Shown: piece after piece, positions 27,682 through 39,762 of the stretch
Position numbering within the stretch: the first letter of the stretch is position 1
How the letters are laid out: each line of letters opens with the position of its first letter
From: Desmodesmus armatus
Taxonomy: Eukaryota > Chlorophyta > Chlorophyceae > Sphaeropleales > Scenedesmaceae
Reading direction: 5' to 3'
Length of the DNA: 64,000 nt
NCBI GenBank assembly: GCA_007449985.2
Contig: VIIQ02000015.1
Location: 310,001 to 374,000, forward strand
Notes under the pieces: model-generated
Told to the model about the DNA's origin: nothing
Databases searched by the model: none
What the model saw: only the letters and a program-made list of their open reading frames with translations
Program-made: the position numbers and the translations under genes

Positions 27682-28221
27682 GATGGCTTGATGTTGTTGT
27701 TACTGCATCTGCTGTGCAGCTGTGTGCACCCAGGGGACAGCAAGGGGGCCGCTGTGTATTAAGATACTGTCCACACGTGCTTAAGGCTGTATTTTTGTTA
27801 GGATTTAGGTGAACTTGCTAGAGAGTCAGCTTGCTGATATTTTCCTGCGCTGCCATCACTTCTGCTGTGTGGCTTGTTTGGCCGGACTGCACCTCCCAAC
27901 GCCTGAACGACAAGCATGAATGTGCTGTTGGATAAGCCACTGGTAAGCCGTGAAGCCAGTTGATCACCACCATACAGTTGATTAACTAGCTTCAACTGGC
28001 GCTGTAGTTTGACTTGGTTAGTCATCCAGCCCGTTGCGCTTGACTGATGGCTTACGGTGAGCTCGGTAACATGCCATGCCATATGTGGCCAGCCCGAGCA
28101 CATGCAACGCACAGCAGGGAACATGACACGAACTTGCTGGTGATCAGCAGTAGTCAGCAGTCTCAAGTTGCCCGCAGTTTCTTCAACCGCTGTGTATTGC
28201 ACTTGCTTGCAAGCTGTAAAC
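27682..28221. promoter_or_regulatory. Shared intergenic region of divergent genes (CC2D2A and small membrane protein)
   Basis: 540 bp separate the inferred ATG of CC2D2A (minus, 27681) from the inferred ATG at 28222 (plus). Both promoters must lie here. No core element is obvious, so this is positional inference only. Confidence 0.4.
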
Positions 28222-29341
28222 ATGAGTCGGTGAGTGCTGTGCACCGGCAGATTGTGCCACCCTGTCATAGCCACCCTGCTGCTGCATAGGCCCGCCTGGT
28301 GACCAGCGCTTGGACCATCATACGGGTATATGGGAGTCGTCCATTGCATAATCTGTAATCGTGCCGACGCTTCTGTCTTGAATTCAGGAGAAATCATAGC
28401 CGCAGGAGAGCAGCAGCAGTGACAGCGCCACGTTCATCAGGGCAGACCAGCACAGCAGTGGTCCTGCTGACAGCAGCTGCAGTGGCAGGTTGGTTCTGGT
28501 GGAAGCGCAGGAAGGAGGAAGAAGAGAAAAATCCAAGGAAGCGTCAAGCCAAGGTGCATATCGTCTCTGTGTGGTGCAGCTGTGGGGTGGGTGTGCATTG
28601 CAGTGTCATCGCATGCATGCTACATAGCATACAGGATGCTTCATATGGACCGGGTGGTCATGCGTGCAGCCATCGTGCTTGTATGCCAGCATACAAGCTT
28701 GGGGTGTGTCCAAGAAGCAAGGCTGCGGTTCGCTGAAATCTGCGTTCTCATTCCCTGCTGCAGGCAGCTGGCGGCCGCAGTCCTTTCAGGTTCCCGGGTT
28801 TCAGGTCCGGTAGTAGCAGCAGCAGCAAAGCAGTCACCAGCAGCGGCAGCAGACAGCAGGCAGGCAGCAGCGCGTTCGTGTTGCCGCCAGTCCACGGCAT
28901 GCAGCAGCAGCAGCAGCAGCAGAAACCCAGGGGCAACCCAAAGAAGGATAAGGCCCTGCGGCGGCAGCGGAAGCAGGAGAAGCAGGCGAGAAAGCAGAGC
29001 AAGTGAGTTGCATCGAACCGTTGCGCAACAATATTGGCAGTGTCTGGTTGCTGTCAACCCTGGACTTGCTGCAGCAGAACCAGCACAGGCACACTGCTGC
29101 TGCCGCACTCCCCCAACATACTCCCCCATTAGATGACCAACTCCTTTGGCTTTCAACTATTATTCTCATTCTCGGGTTGTGTGCCTTCCCATGCTGCAGG
29201 GAAGCTATGGAGGCAGTGTCTGGCAAGGGGGGTGATGATGATGGGCCGAAGACCATCAAGTATGTTGATATGAGCAAGACCAGCGATTCATATGACAAGG
29301 TCCGGGAGTGGCAGGAGACAGGCAAGAAGCGATACCCCTGA
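28222..29341 (+). CDS. Small basic single-pass membrane protein, 184 aa
   Basis: Four exons in phase: 28222-28229, 28388-28553, 28764-29002 and 29200-29341 (TGA). The first coding exon is only 8 nt (Met-Ser and part of Arg); I chose it because its donor GTGAGT and the acceptor at 28387 restore one frame, MSRRNHSRRRAAAV. Residues about 27-42 (STAVVLLTAAAVAGWFWW) are one transmembrane helix, preceded by an Arg-rich tail and followed by a highly charged segment (KRRKEEEEKNPRKRQ). A Ser/Gln-rich linker, a second basic cluster (KKDKALRRQRKQEKQARKQ) and an acidic-to-basic tail ending KKRYP follow. No catalytic domain is recognised. The charge pattern would fit a membrane-anchored adaptor or organelle-targeted protein. 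TGTAA lies 189 nt after the stop. Confidence 0.65.
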
Positions 29342-30414
29342 GGGACTGTGCTCAATGGACAGCGCTGACTGGACAGGTCGCCACTGATTTAGGGTATGGG
29401 GATCAAACCCTGAACACTGAACAGTTATAGTCCAAGGCCGTCAGTGACGGTGTGGATGGCATGAGGAAGCTGGCTCCTGCTGCGTGAGCAGAGCCTGCAG
29501 TGGGTTGATGACCTCTTGACTCCCAGTTATGTAATATCATGGGCTTCCTTTGCACTTGCACTGTGTAGGTGCTGGTTGGGTTCTTGGGTGGTGAGGCGTG
29601 TTGGCTGTTTCTTCAACAGGCTCCCAGGCAGCAGCTACCGCATATGGCCAGCCATGTTGCTGTCAAAGTCCTGGCTTGTGTAATAGCTGGGGTGCTGGCA
29701 TGCTGCACACTGCAGTTCGTACATGCCACTGAGAAGATGATCGCTAGTTTGAGGATTTTTGGGAGGGAAAGTTACATAGGGTGGACATGGGGGTAAAGCA
29801 GGCGATCAGGAGGACTGTCACACCTGCAAGCAAACCAAGGAATGAAGAGACGCCTGTAAAGTCATGTATGATATGCGTGTCTGGGCTTTGTATCTTCAAT
29901 TAGAGCTGCATCATAGTGCAGATCACAACCTGTGATGGTAAGTGACGAAAGGCAGAGGGGGACTGAAGTGCCTCGAGGCACGCCATCAGGGTGCAACACT
30001 CTTTGCAACCGTGCTGCTGCTGAGTTAAACTGTGATAATAGCTCTTTAAACAGTCGTTTCACTTGAGAGCGGCGGAGTTTACAGCGGTAGTATCAGTCAT
30101 TCGCCTGATGGCGCGCGGTTGGTCATATGCATCGGTTGTTGTCAGAGCTTGATGTACTTGCCCATGCAGAGGTTGCAAGTCATCAACATGATTGATTTAG
30201 ACCTTCATATCCCACGATGTTCTCCTCACGCACCACATTGGACTTCCGGCGCGTTTTGAGCTGACAGTCCTGCGTGAGCGTGTGTGATGGAGTGTAGTTG
30301 GCCACACGTTGAACGTCAGGGAACGGTGTATGTGTTGGCGTAGAGCGCGTGCTTAGGATGACAGAATCGCCAGAAGTGCCACCACAGCAGTAGCCAGCAA
30401 GCAGGGATTTCAGT
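29342..30414. other. Intergenic: 3' UTR, then no supported gene
   Basis: TGTAA at 29530-29534 is a likely poly(A) signal for the upstream gene. From about 29560 to 30414 I see no spliceable coding sequence; the end must hold the promoter and leader of the CNNM-like gene. Confidence 0.5.
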
Positions 30415-33400
30415 ATGGGCGAACATGGGGGAGAGGAGCATGTAACTGCTCACATAACAGCTCTTTACTCTATCATCGTCGTCTTTCTCGTGTTGGGCTC
30501 TGGGCTGATGTCGGGACTGACTCTGGGGTTGCTCTCCCTGGATGTCATGGACTTGGAGGTAAGTGCGTTGCAGCATGTGACACCATGTGAGCTGCTTCAG
30601 GCAAACACAGCAGGCAGATGGGAGCAATAGCACAGTTAGACATTCAGTGGCAGCACTGGTGCTTGAGAGTCCAACTGAGGGCAAAAAAGCTCTAACCCTA
30701 CTCAGCAGGCCTGTGGTGGCACTCTTTTAGTGGCTTATGGTATGCTTGCCACTTCAAAGATTTTCCTCTTGGTGTCTTGCGAGAGCTTGCAAAGACTGGC
30801 AGTGCCTTTCAAACCCAGCACTGAGCATCCACTCAGCCAAGTGGGCGCCTTGCCACGTGCTGACGTCGCCGTCTGCATGGATTTGCTGCTGTCCTGGTGC
30901 TGTTTCTGCCTCTTCTGCTGCTGCTGCTGCTGCTGCCGCCGCTGTTGTTTGCTGTTGCTGATGCTGCTCCCTATGCATACAACCCGGCTCGGCTGCCCAG
31001 GTGCTGCGAGTCAGCGGTACCCTCAGGCAGCAGGCAGCAGCAGACCGCCTGATCCCCCTAGTAGCCAGGCCACACTGGCTGCTGTGCACACTCCTGCTGT
31101 GCAACGCGGCCTGCATGGAGGCTCTGCCAATGTTCCTGGACCGCCTGCTGAATCCTGTGGCAGCTATCTTGATGTCAGTGACAGCCATACTGCTGTTTGG
31201 GGAGATCATTCCCCAAGCAGTGTGCTCCAGGTGTGTTGGGGGGATGCAGGGTGGGTGGGGCAGGTTGAGGGGGGGGGGGGGGGGGTCCGTGTGGGCTTCT
31301 GGTCGTGCAGCAGGGAGCATTCAGATGTGCAGCAGGCCGCGGTGATCAGCAACAGTTGCAGGATGGTGGAGGTAGAGCTGAGCAGCAGACAACAGTTGCC
31401 AGGTGAAATACACACTGCCCTATGGTGCAGCGGCAGCAGCAGCAGCAGCTGGAGAATGTGTCAACTTGCTGCTGCACGGACTTGCAGCAGTGGTTGGCAT
31501 GTCATGAATGCTCCGCAAGCACAAATTTGTGCACAGCCCCAGTGCAGTTGCAGCTGGCAGCTTAGCACATGAAGTTGCGCACAGCAGACACTGACTGTCC
31601 ACACACTGGTTCATACGCCTCAGCATGTGTTGCTGCCGCTCTTTGCCCAGGTATGGTGTAGCCATTGGCTCCACGCTGGCCCCGCTGGTGCGTGTGCTGA
31701 TGCTGCTGTTTGCGCCCATCACCTGGCCGCTGAGCAAGGTGCTGGACTGTGTGCTGGGCCATGAGACTGTGGCCATGAAGCGACAGCAGCTGAAGGCTAT
31801 GGTGCAGCTGCATGGGGAGGGAGCAGGTGGGTGCTGCATATGGGAGGACGGGTGGAGGGAAGGGGTGTGAACTGTGATGGCACGGCGTAAGGGGCATATG
31901 CGCTGGCAAGCAATGGGCAGGTGTTGGTAGGGAGCGCAGGCGGGTGGGCAGGCCGGCGGGTGGTGGGTTGGTGACTGAGTGCAATGTGGGGTCAGCTGCA
32001 TCGGTAGGGAGCAGCTAGCTGCAGTGAGGAGTGGGCAGTGCAGGAAGATGGGTGGCACCCTTCCAGTGTGTGCAGTTGAAGGCCATCATGGTGCAACTGC
32101 ATGGGGAGGGAGCAGGTGGGTGCTGCATGCATACATGGGACCGTCCCATGCATGATGCATGTGGGAGGGCGAGTGGGAGGGGATGTGAACGTTTGTGATG
32201 ACACGGCATAAGGGACACGTGTACTGGCAAGCAATGGCTAAGCTGTGGTAGCGAGCGCAGGCAAGTGGGCACGTGGGTGGGTTGGTGACTGAGTGCAGTT
32301 TGGACTGAGCTGCATGGGTAGGGAGCAGCTGCAGGGGGAGACGGGCAGTGCAGATGGATGGGTGGCAACCATCCAGTGGGTGCATTTGAAGGCCATCCTG
32401 GTGCAGCTGCATGGGGGGGGGGGGCCGATTTCATGCATTGCTCGGTGGGAGGGGCAGGCAGGCCCTCCAGTAAGTGGGTGTGCTCGTGCATTGATTGGTG
32501 CGTGGGAGTTTGAATATGTGGGGTTGGTCGGGTCTGTCATTGCCATGTCAGCACGTGAACCTGTGAGAGCCTTGTAGTTCAGCAATACACCGTGCTGGGG
32601 TCATGTATACATGTAAGTACACTATGTACTATGTGTAGTACACGCCTCACTGCATCTTGACATGCTTCTTCTGCTGTAGCACTGCATGCATCCATTCCTG
32701 CCGCTTCTGATTATTGCGAGGACCGCGTTCCTTCCTGCCGTTTCTGCTGCCTGAATGCAGGTCTGGGTGGGAAGCTGACTGCTCAGGAAGTGTCTGTGAT
32801 CAGTGGAGCCATTGACTTGCGCTACAAGACAGCAATCAGCGCCATGACTCCACTATCAAAGGTCAGCGCAGGCGGCACTTAGGGTTTAGAGTTAGGCCTA
32901 ACCCTAGCCTAAACCAGCAGCCAACAGGGGGTAGGCCGCAGAGTCAGCAAGGTTTCAGTCTGTTCAGTCTGTTCAGTGTGGACAGTACCGCCCAGTGGTG
33001 AAAGCATGCACTCGTGACAGTGACAGCAACAGCAACAACATGGCCCCCGCCCAATTTCAGCAGCCAGCACGGCCGCTGCCTTCAGGTTACAGTCGCCTGA
33101 GAGGGGCTCAAGTCCCTGGCCTTGTAGGAACTTGTACTGTGACTGCACAATCAGCTACAGCTGGTGCTTTGCTGGAGAACAGCATCTTTAGTGGGCTCTG
33201 CACCAGCAACTGACTGGCCATGGTGTGCTATCCTGTGTCACATTGTACGCTGGCTTATCACTCTGTGCCAAGCCAATTGCATCTGGCACACGCTGAACAA
33301 GAATCATCCATTGGAGTTGTGTGTGTATCCTGTTGTGTTGTTGTGGGTTGCAGGTGTTTATGGTGTCAGACCAAGCATTGCTTGATGAGGGGTTGGTGCG

Positions 33401-36400
33401 GGCCATGCTGCACAGCGGCCACAGCAGGGTGCCTGTTTATAGGTGGGTTTGCTGGCTTGCTGACAGCCTCCTTGCATAATCCGCCCTTCTCGTGATCACT
33501 TCCAGTACCCAAGGCAACCATCACTATCCCTGAGTTTCACCATGCATTGCATTGTGATGTTTCATCCCTGTTGAACCCATGTGTCTCATGCACTGTGTTG
33601 ATATCTCATGACCCTGCTCCCCCCCCCTCTCTCACCTTATTACACCGTGTCATTGAGCCCTATATCCACCCCCCCCCCTGCCTTCCTTGCGGCTGCCCCC
33701 TCCCCCTAACACCCACACAGGGAGCATGACCCCACAGACTTCACAGGCCTCACCCTGGTGAAGGTCTCTGATCCTGTGTTGAATCCTCCTTTTTTTGGGT
33801 TTTACCAGGGGGGCGTAATCCCACTGGCTGGCTGAATCCTCTTACTCACCATGCACTGTATTGTGATTTTAATCCTCATCAAACCCCTGTTTTCAACCTG
33901 TGCAACACAGGGAGCATGACCCTACAGACTTCATTGGCCTCATTTTGGTGAAGGAGGTACTGCAGTTCTGGCGCTGCCCTGAGTCACCCCGGGTCAGGCA
34001 GCTGACACTCCGGCCATTCCCACGCCTGCCCGCTGACACACCCATGTTTGATATGCTGCGCTTCTTCCAGGTGTGGGGGGGGGGTGGGGCTGGTGTGTTG
34101 GTCTGTGTGTGTGTGTGTGTCATGTGTGCGGTTTAGGCGGTTAGTCATCAGCTAAGCACGTTGTACGGCCTGTCTGCGCTCAAAGTGGCGCTGCAGGGTC
34201 ACATGGGAAAGCACCGCCACAGCACAGGCAACCATTGTCAGGGCATCATGCATCACTGTGTCCCCACTTTCTGGCCAGCCAGTATGGATCAACTTGTGGC
34301 AATCCGGTCCGCTGAAGTCATACTGTACGGTTCTGGCTGCCCGCAAATCACGCACTATGCTGCTGACACCTGCGCGCCATGCATGCATGGTGCGGCACCA
34401 CCGTTGTATGATAGCTATAGGTGTACCAGTGCTTGACTGTTTGAGCCCTGAACCCTCAACCGTGAACCCTACCCCTAAACCCTAACAACATCCCCTCGAT
34501 ACCTGCATGTGCATCACACCCATGCAGACTGGCAACAGCCACATGGCGCTGCTTACTGCTCCTGAAGGCAGCGATCTGGAGGAGTACAAGCGCACAAAGG
34601 GCTTCATGCTGACTCATGACGAGGATGACTCATCCTGCAGCAGCAGCTGCACCAGTTCAACCACCAGTAGGTGAGGCCTGAGCTACTTTGGTTCTCGTTA
34701 TGTCACTCAGATGAATGAGACTGTTGCGTGACTTCTAGGGACTGAACGGCCGAGCTAAGTTTGTTTTGCATGCACCTGTCGGTTTTTCCTGCACTGCGAT
34801 AGGACCAACCGCTGTCTTTCATGTCATGGCTGCCAGGTCAGACATGACAGGTAGCTGGGTACAGCTATAGGCTCCACAGGCAACACACCAGTCCAGCTGT
34901 GGAGCACAAAAGCAAGGCGCCTTGCAGACACACAGTGGTGAATTTCGTGAAAGGCCGTGGCATGGCCAGTCCCTGTCCGGACCCCTGGGACAATTGCAGC
35001 ATCGAGCTGTGAAAGCGCGTCAATTGCATGACGTTGTGTACGAACCAGCCCTGATGTAACCGTGCTGTGCTGTGCTGCGCTGCGCTGTGTTCTGCGTTGA
35101 TGCTGTGCAGCTGCTGCAGTTCAGATGATGGCACTGCAGCAGGGCGCAGCACCAACAACAGCATCAGCAGCAGCATCATGCACCGTCTGCGGAAGCACAC
35201 CTGCCGCAGCAAAGGGACCCCCCACCGCAGCGGCATTGACAGCGCACACTCCCTGCCTGCGGGCGGAGACCCATACCCACCGCCACCCTGCAGCAGCAGC
35301 CGTGCAAGTGCCTTGCGCGCAAGCAGCCCGTGCAAGGACTGCACACAGAGTGGCATCGCACAAGGGGTGGTTCTGAATGCAGAGGCTCTGGCTGCGGTGC
35401 AGCAGCAACAAAAGCAGCAGCAGCAGCAACACCAGCTAGGGAGCTTGCGTGGTGAGGATGCAGGTGCGTCTGCGCCAGGTGGGACGCAAGCTGCACACAA
35501 CAGCAGCCAGTGCTGTTGTGAAACAGCGCAGCACTGGCAGCAGGGAGAAGACAGCGAGGGGCCTGTCTCTCACCCTGTGCCCCTCCACCACCACAGCCAC
35601 CATCGTCACCATCACTGCCACCATCTCCATTGCCCCCGCCACAACCAGCACCACCACCAGCCGCAGCCGCAGCCGCAGCCGCAGCAACAGCAGCAGGAGG
35701 AAGACGGACCACCCCAGTCGCTGCAGCAACCGCAGCAGCAACCAGCAGGGCCCGCAGCACATACAGCACACGCAGCACGCAGCAGCCACTTGAGCCTCTC
35801 CATTGACGCCTTGGAAAGCGCACATGCTAACACTCAGCCACCAGGCCCAGGCAACCCCCTGCTCATCCACACTAGCAGCGGCAGCAGCGGCAGCTACAGC
35901 AGCCGCAACCCGGGATCCATCAGCACCACACCAGCAGCAGCAGGCAAAGCAGCAGCCGCCGCGGCAGCCGCCGCCGCAGCAGCAGCAGTTGGGCCAGATG
36001 AGTCATTGGACCAGCTGGGACCGTTGGTGCCCTCACCACAGCAGCAGCAGCTTCACCTAGCAGCAATGCAGGCTGGAGATTCTGCTCAGCAGGGTGCTGC
36101 TGCCAGTGGTGGGCGGGTTGTGCCTGTAGGCATCATCACCCTGGAGGACGTGATAGAAGAGCTGATGCAGGTGGGTGGCAACACCGGCCGCAACTTATCA
36201 ACATCAAGTGCTTGCCGAGCTGTCGCACTGTGCAACCTGTCTGTTCTATGCTGCCTGCTTGGTCTGTTGGATTTTGTAGGCCCTTTGGGCACCCTCATGA
36301 GCCCTTGGCGTGCTGGCTAGCGCCGAGGTTGGGACTCTGTTGCCCAATTACTGTACTGTAATGTTTTCTGCGCCACACAGACTGAGATTGTTGACGAGAC

Positions 36401-37352
36401 CGACACCTACATGGACAATGACAAGACCAAGCGTGTGGACCTAGCCCAGCTCATGGAGTCCCTACCGCCCAGCATGCTGACCACCCTGCGTGCTGAGATG
36501 CTGCAAGCCGCCCAGAACTTCATCAAACACGCAAACTGGGCCCCACTGCCCGCACTCGCAGCCAACCACCCCCGCCAGCCGCTGTCAGTGACTCAGATCC
36601 GAGCAGTGGCGGCAGCGACGGCTGGGCTGGCAGCACCGCCGGCACCTGGCAGCAGTGCTGACGTGGCGGCTGGCAGCAGTGCGGCTGGCAGCAATGGATC
36701 TGATGGCTGCCGCCACCACCACCACAGTGGCTTTTCGGGTGCAGACTCTGTCCTCGCCTCTATGGAGGCTGGCCCTGCTGGTGCAGCACCTGCAGCAGGA
36801 ATGATGATGCCTGTTCAGCTGGGTGGTGCGGCTGCAGATGGTTTTGTGCGCAGACTGAGCAGTACCAGCCAACACACAAGCCTTGACGGCAGCGGCTATT
36901 CAGCAGCAGCAGGAATGGGAGCAGGAACGAGAGCAGGAGCCGGCGTGGGACCGCATTCCTGGAGCCATATGCGTGTGTCAAGCAGCCCTGCAACTCTATC
37001 CCCTGCTGCTGCTGCTGCCAGTGGGCTGGGCAACCACCCGGCCAGAGGAGCTTTGCTGCAGCAGCAGCACTCCTCTGGAGCGGCAGTGCCGCCGCAGGGT
37101 GACGCTGTTGCTGCTGCGCCTTTTGGAGCCCAAGGCAAGGCCTCTAGCAGGGCCTCTGCCCCAGGGGTGCTGTCGCGGCCACAGGGGGTGGTCAAGCCAG
37201 GGGGCAAGGTGTTCAAGTCGGCTCGCTCACCCATGCTGGCACCCCCAGCAGCAGCAGCAGCAGCTCATTCTAGTGGGGCGCTGTTGGAGGTGCTTGCAGC
37301 AGGCCAGCAGCAACAGCTGCAGCAGCAGCGATCTGGGCCACCTGGTGCCTAA
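30415..37352 (+). CDS. CNNM/ACDP-type DUF21-CBS membrane protein, 1,024 aa
   Basis: Nine exons splice in phase and sum to 3,075 nt: 30415-30558, 31001-31230, 31651-31826, 32761-32861, 33354-33442, 33911-34070, 34528-34670, 35111-36170 and 36381-37352 (TAA). Residues 1-180 are the DUF21/CNNM transmembrane domain with its signatures LMSGLTLGLLSLD and LFGEIIPQAVCSRYGVAIG. Next come LTAQEVSVISGAIDL, AISAMTPLSKVFMVSD and SGHSRVPVYREHDPTDFIGL (first CBS domain), then GNSHMALLT. A second CBS end, IITLEDVIEELM, follows, then EIVDETDTY. Between GNSHMALLT and IITLEDVIEELM about 340 low-complexity residues (His/Pro/Gln/Ala/Ser) are inserted. The C-terminal 300 residues are also low-complexity. Family role: divalent-cation (Mg) transport or sensing at a membrane. 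A TGTAA motif occurs about 455 nt after the stop. Confidence 0.88.
31788..32440 (+). repeat. Intronic tandem repeat copying the exon 3 end and donor site
   Basis: Units of about 280-310 bp begin with the exon 3 tail (GAAGGCTATGGTGCAGCTGC, 31791) and its donor. The tail recurs at about 32070 (GAAGGCCATCATGGTGCAAC) and 32389 (GAAGGCCATCCTGGTGCAGC), and the following intron sequence is also shared (TGGTGACTGAGTGCA). Only the first copy follows a continuous coding exon. The second copy retains the GCAGGTGGGTG donor; the third runs into poly-G. Confidence 0.85.
33538..33957 (+). repeat. Partial duplication of CNNM exon 6 and its upstream intron
   Basis: 33711-33765 (ACACAGGGAGCATGACCCCA onward) repeats the acceptor and first 15 codons of exon 6 (33903-33957), encoding REHDPTDFTGLTLVK against REHDPTDFIGLILVK. 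Intron upstream is also duplicated (33538-33578 and 33847-33887). The duplicate lacks the rest of the exon but ends at AAGGTCTCTG, which could act as a donor. Confidence 0.8.
34443..34488. repeat. Interstitial telomere-like tract (CCCTAAA type)
   Basis: Degenerate run of AACCCT-type units ending CCCCTAAACCCTAAC, in an intron of the CNNM-like gene. Similar short tracts occur at 32879-32914, 16003-16011 and 38117-38134. They are consistent with plant/green-algal TTTAGGG telomere chemistry. Confidence 0.6.
36277..36360. repeat. Dispersed repeat, second copy
   Basis: Related to 19803-19888 but without pentamer expansion. It lies in the last intron of the CNNM-like gene, just upstream of exon 9. 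Confidence 0.65.
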
Positions 37353-39762
37353 TGCTTGCAACGCAGTGCAATAGATCCAGTGTAGTACCCTAATAGTATG
37401 CAGTAGGTAGTATGTAGGTAGTGCAGTGAGGCTTGCTGATGTTGGCTGCAGTGTGCTGCAAGCCTGGGGTGCTGTCAGTGAGGGATGGAAAGCTTGCTGT
37501 CATCAAGTGCTGTTGAGTGTATATGGGTTCGAGTCCCATGCGACTTTGGTCCGGGCACTGGGCACCTCCTGAGTGAAAAAGGGTGTTAGGCGTCTCTCAT
37601 CGGTGGGAGGCTAGACCTTGGGCTCCCGGCAGCCTCGGCTGTTGTGTGTGTGTGGCCAGCCGGTGGGGGTCCCCCCCCCCTTGTACCCACCAAAGAAAAG
37701 TGCTGTTGAAAGCAGGGCTTGATCCCAGCCCCAGTGGGTATGGCATGAGAACTTTCAACAAGCACTTGAGATGACAGACACATATGGGGTGTGTGGGGAT
37801 GGCATCGTGTAATCGGGACCAGGGGGTCCATGGGTCGCCCTTGGGGGTGTGGGGATGGCATCGTGTAATCGGGACCAGGGGGTCCATGGGTCGCCCTTGT
37901 CTGATTTTCTGATGGTATCTCATTTGTTGTGGTTCTAACACAGTGGTGCAGGAGGTTGAAGCAGAGCCGATGCCGTGCTCAGATCTTACCTCCTCACAAG
38001 AAGTTCAACCAGTGGTGACTTGAAAAAAGGTCTGGGGCTTTGCCTGGACTCACATTTGTTGCTGCAGGATATACTATGATAGGCACTCTTGGCTCTGCAT
38101 GTCGTAATCGTACTGAGGGTTTAGGGTTTAGGGGGAGTGGCCGCCACACGTGGCCACTGTTGATCTGCTTTTTTTCCGCGTTGTTTTTAAAGGTCCCCAG
38201 GGGGCGCTTTGATTGGCTAGGCTAGGGCTTTTTAATGAACTGCATGGCCTGACGCCTTGGGGTGCGGCCAACCAGGCATTGCTGGTTGCTGGCATTCCTG
38301 TGATGCGATCGGCACAGAAGACGATGACAGCATGGGCGCTGTTTAAGTGCCGTAATGCTACTACTACCACTGTTACTACTAAAATGGGTCAGGGCCACGC
38401 CTGACCGCCCTTTCTGGAGCCAAACTAGGCTCATAGGGCATAATCCACACCGATGCAACGCAGCAGCATTGGGGTCTGCGGGTCATGATGAGTGCCATGA
38501 CTGGGGTTTCTTCCATGAGCGTTAATGCTTGTTCGTCTGTCTGCAGGCAGATTGCGTTCAGGGGTAGTATGGGTCCCTTACTGCCCCGATTGCGCTGGCA
38601 GTCAGGCAGCAGTAGGGTTGTCATTGAACTGTTCAGGGGTGTCAGCTGTACACAAGGGTGTGGTCAACGCCTTTCTGACTGGCAAGGTTACAGATATGCA
38701 TCCTTTTTGGCACCAGGCATGGCCAATGGTTGCTGCTGACTTGAGGCAGTGAGGCCATGTGCTTTCAGTGGGGAGCCATTTGCAACTGTGTCCCATGGCA
38801 GCAACGGTGGTGATGAGCAACCACCCCTGCAACAATTGCTGTCATCAGCTTGTCCCGCATACCATTCCTCGGGCGTGCTGGAAGTGTGTGCACGTTTCTG
38901 TTTGCAACAGACAGGCGGGACAGCAGCGACTGTGCGGTTACTGCGATTGGTCTTGGCGACATGGAACAGGTCATCATGACAATCAAGCAGTCGGCATCCG
39001 TCAGGAGCACGGAAGGCGGCTGCAGGTGCATACGTAGCAGCAAAAAGGTTCATTGGACAGCTGTATCTGCCCACAGAGGCGGCACGCTGCCGCTGGGTAG
39101 CAGCTGCCATGACAAGCCCGATCAATGCTGCATGCTGTGGTGTGCTGACACTGGCAACTGACATGCCCCAATGGTCATGGCAAAGCTGTGGGCTGTGCTT
39201 TGCGTGCTAGTGCTCTCTTCCGCATGTTATCACACAGCTGGACTTATGTCGGACAGCAAGTCAACATGAAATTGCCCTGTACTGTAAATGTCGCTGCAAT
39301 TATGTCACTCAACAAGTGAAAGCACTCACGTCGGTTGCGTATGACAGAGCTGATGTGGAACAAAGCTCAAGGTGATGCAAAACAAACCTTCCTGCACCGC
39401 CGCCCAACAAGCCCAGGTTGAGTCAGATACTGTCGTGATCCAAACTTGGCGCCTAAAGAAGAGGTTTGTGCGCCATAACGCCATCGTCACAAGTTACTTC
39501 AAAGCGCCCTGTCTCAAAGCGTGTTCTGCAAGATCGTACGGAGCGTCAGCAAGGGACTACAGTCCCAGGGGACTTCGAGACACAAACCCTTCCAAACCGC
39601 AGAGTCTCTCCGCTTGCAAGTTTTCCTGACTGCGCCCGTACGGCGCCATCAAGATCTCAGCTATTTAGCATCTAGCAGCAGGCTTTCCCCCCCTCTGTTG
39701 AGTCGAAGCGGTAGAGCTCTTCTCGAGAAGCCAGCAAACCAAACCGGAAGTGGGTAGAGACC
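37353..39762. other. 2.4 kb without a supported gene
   Basis: Contains the CNNM 3' UTR, a 56-bp tandem repeat with TGTAA motifs, a telomere-like tract at 38117-38134, and scattered short ORFs without recognisable domains. One stretch (about 38800-38960) has a Cys-rich plus-strand frame (HPCNNCC, ACWKC, CGYCDW) interrupted by stops; it could be a decayed element, but I cannot assign it. Confidence 0.5.
37789..37900. repeat. 56-bp direct tandem repeat, two copies
   Basis: GTGTGGGGATGGCATCGTGT and following sequence occurs twice, 56 bp apart. Each copy contains TGTAA (37808-37812 and 37864-37868), so the putative 3' processing signal for the CNNM-like gene is duplicated. Confidence 0.85.

Noticed and set aside
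31268..31285. Poly-G tracts (also near 32412, 34074, 52832, 59152) as regulatory G-quadruplexes
   Set aside because: Single homopolymer runs are common slippage products and prone to sequencing error; nothing links them to a function.
35121..35870. Minus-strand ORFs rich in Leu, Cys and Ala opposite the CNNM exon 8
   Set aside because: Antisense of CAG/GCA-rich coding sequence stays open by composition; the plus-strand exon has domain and splice support.
38200..39170. Possible transposase remnant with Cys motifs
   Set aside because: Frames are interrupted every few dozen codons and no catalytic motif can be recognised; kept only as a note in the intergenic entry.
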